DNA of 7,962 nt, taken from assembly GCA_016840125.1 (NCBI GenBank), contig JAEOSY010000479.1, positions 1 through 7,962 on the forward strand, given 5' to 3'. The notes under the pieces were generated by a model. It made no database searches. It was not told where the DNA came from and saw only the letters and a list, made by a program, of their open reading frames with translations. A program made the position numbers and the translations under genes. Origin of the DNA: Candidatus Helarchaeota archaeon. Its GTDB lineage: Archaea > Asgardarchaeota > Lokiarchaeia > Helarchaeales > HEL-GB-A. Below, one piece after another: positions 5,863 to 7,962 of this stretch. How positions within the stretch are numbered: the first letter of the stretch is position 1; every line of letters begins with the position of its first letter.

Positions 5863-6973
5863 ATGGAATTAAATTGGACGATTGCGAGCATACTCGGATT
5901 GATTTCAATCATCCCGGCGGCATTTCTTTCATTGGGTATGTTATATTATTATTTAAAACAGAGATATCGGTATGTGCTTCTTTTAAGTTTGGCATTCCTG
6001 TTCTTCTTTCAATGGACTCTTCTACAAGAAGTCGCTTTACTTATGGTAAAAATAACGCCAGATTTATCTGAAAGACTCTATCAAGTGGGTAACTATTTTT
6101 TTATTCCTGGGGCTTTTTTCTTGATATTGAGCTTCGATTCTATTGCTCGAGAATCCGTCGATCCGAAAAAAATTTATCTTTTAATCACGCTTTGTGTGGT
6201 GGCGATTATGGTTACAATAGATCCATTGAGTTACGTTGTTCATACCTTTCCGAATGGAGAGATGGGTATTTTAATTTCGGATCTAACAATGATCTTATCT
6301 GGAAATATCAGTATACTTGTGATTGCTCTTTTCATGTATTATTCCGTGAGAATCTACAAAAATGCACCTTCAAATTTGAAGAGCTCCGCTCGCTTCTTCT
6401 TAGGTGGTGCTTGTATATTATTTTTCGGTATGATTTCCATTTTTTCACTTAATTACATAGTCGATTTCCAAGCGGTAGCGCCAGGATTAATGTTGCTCAT
6501 CCCTTCAATCGCTTCTGTTTTTATTGGGATTGCGTTAGCGAGGGAACCGAAATTGGCATACCTTTTACCTTTCAAGGTCATACGCCTCACTGTGATTGAG
6601 GTTCATAAAGGAATAGCGTTATTCACACATACTTGGAGTAAGAAAGAAACTTTAGCGGATGAGAACCTTTTTTTCAGGAATGTTGCAAGGTATTAGCTCA
6701 CTTCTGGATGAATCTTTGAGAAAGGGGAATGTGAGAGAGATCTTTTTAGAAAAAGCTGTTATTATAATAGAGGAAAGTAGAGAATTTCCCGTGGCATGTG
6801 TTCTGATTGCAACGAAATCAACGCGATCCCTCCGTGAGGCGCTTGCTTCGTTTTCAAAAAAGTTCTTCACCCAATTCGCACCCTATTTCACAATGGTCGC
6901 TGACGTTTCCCAGTTTGACCCCGCAAGCACCTTAGTTGAGGACGTCTTCGCGTTCATCCCTGAATACGATTAA
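5863..6973 (+). CDS. Seven-helix membrane protein with C-terminal longin-like domain, interrupted by +1 frameshift
   Basis: Read as one gene of 369 residues once a single T is skipped in the T7 run at 6668-6674. As given, the first frame stops at 6694-6696 (277 residues) and the second frame carries on to 6973. Residues 1-226 contain seven hydrophobic helices (about 6-31, 36-61, 72-95, 103-121, 136-164, 175-200 and 205-226), resembling the 7TM sensor regions of bacterial and archaeal signalling proteins. Residues about 235-369 would lie in the cytoplasm: a strand-like part (KVIRLTVIEVHKGIALFTHTW), then LFSGMLQGISSLLDESLRKG, an EKAVIIIEES strand and a final helix. That order resembles longin/roadblock-type domains of Asgard proteins. 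No kinase, HAMP or response-regulator motif is seen. ATG 5863 is the only start after the in-frame TAG at 5845. The domain naming is inference. The break may be a sequencing error, a real mutation or programmed slippage. Confidence 0.75.
6668..6674 (+). other. T7 homopolymer at the frameshift
   Basis: Seven T residues follow AACC. With six, the frame reads ADENLFSGMLQGI and runs smoothly into the downstream reading frame. With seven, it reads DENLFFRNVARY and stops. This is the only spot needed to join the two halves. Confidence 0.8.
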
Positions 6974-7005
6974 GAATATACTAATACTGGCAATTATATC
7001 CCTAA

Positions 7006-7016
7006 TTTTTTATAAC
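7006..7016 (+). terminator. T6 tract after the seven-helix gene, overlapping a TATA-like box
   Basis: T6 at 7006-7011 lies 33 bases after the stop and could end the upstream transcript. The overlapping TTTATAAC (7009-7016) could be a TATA box for the next gene, with transcription starting near 7038 and a leader of about 30 bases. Confidence 0.35.
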
Positions 7017-7067
7017 GTTGTTAACTTCTAGATTATATCAGTTTAGAAATAAGGATCTCGAGGAAAA

Positions 7068-7962
7068 TTGGCTAGTAACTTATGTATTCTAATTTGTGAA
7101 AGTTTTAAACAAGAGGCAGACACTGTTATCGAGAGCGAGAAAGAATTGTTTAAGAATGTACAAGTTGTAACCTATCCAGCCTCGAAGCTTCATCTTCGTA
7201 TGGGGTGGGAAGATATAACCGAGAGAATTCCTGAATGTGAAGGCGAATGCAAAGTTGTATTGCTTGGGGGAGCCTGTCATGTGGGATTAGGGGATCTACC
7301 AGAAGATTTGGATGTATGCCTCTATCGTAGTAAGCATCAATGCTTTGATCTATTCCTTAGTAAAACATTGATCAATTCATTTATTGAGCAAGGCGCTTAT
7401 CTATTGAGTCCGAGCTGGCTGAAATCGTGGCGAGAATACATGAAAGCATATGATTTCGAGGAAGAAAAAGCGATTGAGATGTTTAAAGATTCCAATACGA
7501 AACTTTTGTTGTTTGATACGGGCGTCTATGAAGATATTCTCTCGGATTTAAAAGAATTTTCTGAATACGTTGGCTTGCCTTATGAAGTTCTTCCAGTTGG
7601 ATTGGATTTCTTAAGTTTATACCTCAAAGAAATTGTAATGGAATGGAAGGTGAGAGAAACCGCTTCAAATTCACGGGAGAATGGCAATGACAATTCAAAC
7701 CTTGGAGTTTTATTAGACAGTTTTGAAATCGATACTAGCCCTTCCATAGTAGAGGGTGAGAAACAACAAGTTATGTTATTGTTTATGGAATGGGATGATA
7801 AAATCGGACCTATGTTAATTGAGCACTACCCTGAAGGAGTTAAACCACAACCGCTAATAGAAAGTATAGGTTTTCAACTATTCAGTGGTGTGGAGTCTAT
7901 TTATGGTCAATATAAGATTCAGAAGGGACAAGGAATATTGTTATCCATTGAGAATTTTAAGC
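7068..7962 (+). CDS. DUF1638-like protein with C-terminal longin-like segment (3' partial)
   Basis: Open for 298 codons to the window edge. TTG at 7068 is the only start between an in-frame TAA (7050-7052) and the conserved core, and CGAGGA (7059-7064) in front of it is a reasonable Shine-Dalgarno. Residues about 3-190 resemble DUF1638 proteins, whose biochemical role is unknown and which in archaea sometimes precede sensor modules: GGACH (67-71), YRSKHQCFDLFL (86-97), YLLSPSWLKSWREY (111-124), LLLFDTGVYE (146-155) and EVLPVGLD (173-180). Cys70, His71, His90, Cys92 and Asp94 are possible ligand or metal residues. A polar linker (about 195-230) leads to a second domain beginning VMLLFMEWDDKIGPMLIEHYP (235-255) and continuing LFSGVESIYGQ, which looks like the opening of an Asgard longin-like domain. 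Both domain names rest on recalled patterns. The gene is 94 bases downstream of the seven-helix gene. Confidence 0.72.
   Translation, partial: MASNLCILICESFKQEADTVIESEKELFKNVQVVTYPASKLHLRMGWEDITERIPECEGECKVVLLGGACHVGLGDLPEDLDVCLYRSKHQCFDLFLSKTLINSFIEQGAYLLSPSWLKSWREYMKAYDFEEEKAIEMFKDSNTKLLLFDTGVYEDILSDLKEFSEYVGLPYEVLPVGLDFLSLYLKEIVMEWKVRETASNSRENGNDNSNLGVLLDSFEIDTSPSIVEGEKQQVMLLFMEWDDKIGPMLIEHYPEGVKPQPLIESIGFQLFSGVESIYGQYKIQKGQGILLSIENFK

Noticed and set aside
5723..5908. 61-codon hydrophobic minus-strand ORF upstream of the seven-helix gene
   Set aside because: Phe/Ile/Leu/Ser-rich composition is expected from AT-rich DNA read backwards, and it overlaps the start of the membrane-protein gene.
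6659..6973. Independent 104-residue gene starting at ATG 6659
   Set aside because: No RBS, starts inside the preceding frame, and its sequence continues the upstream domain once one T is removed; better read as the 3' half of a frameshifted gene.
1..7962. CRISPR array, insertion sequence or rRNA
   Set aside because: No regularly spaced direct repeats in non-coding DNA, no transposase or terminal inverted repeats, and no rRNA-like sequence were seen; the only regular repeats are the coding LRR units.

Overview
The window reads as archaeal and probably Asgard (Loki-/Heimdall-like). The grounds are an archaeal-type PheRS beta subunit, AT-rich intergenic DNA with TATA-like boxes and T-tract ends, a long LRR protein of the 'LPxSIGxLxxL' type with a 'xxELExLxxKxIPxI' N-terminal stretch, and two proteins whose ends look like the longin/roadblock-type small-GTPase regulatory domains common in Asgard genomes. 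The phylum assignment is inference; no rRNA is present. All clear genes lie on the + strand.

Layout. 1-1142 is the 3' part of pheT. 1252-1968 encodes a single-chain MNT nucleotidyltransferase plus HEPN protein. 2006-2935 encodes a 12-repeat LRR protein. 2996-3712 (acetoacetate decarboxylase family) and 3737-5131 (FAD-linked oxidase, VAO/GlcD family) form a two-gene operon preceded by a TATA-like box and a perfect 7-bp palindrome. 5132-5470 has no clear gene on the + strand; it holds a hairpin and T tracts, a possible decayed antisense ORF (5141-5344), TATA-like boxes and a spaced 13-bp direct repeat. 5471-5731 encodes an unrecognised 86-residue protein with a tandem 20-residue repeat. 5863-6973 encodes a seven-helix membrane protein with a C-terminal cytoplasmic longin-like domain, broken by a +1 frameshift at a T7 run. 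7068-7962 (open at the window end, TTG start) encodes a DUF1638-like protein with a second longin-like segment.

How they might work together. The ADC and FAD oxidase are likely to act on related 2-hydroxy/2-oxo or beta-keto acids. The right-hand part (5471-7962) looks like a sensory cluster: a membrane receptor-like protein and a soluble DUF1638-like sensor, each carrying a domain of the sort that binds small GTPases. It has no visible histidine kinase or response regulator. This is the most unusual part of the window, and its function is a hypothesis.
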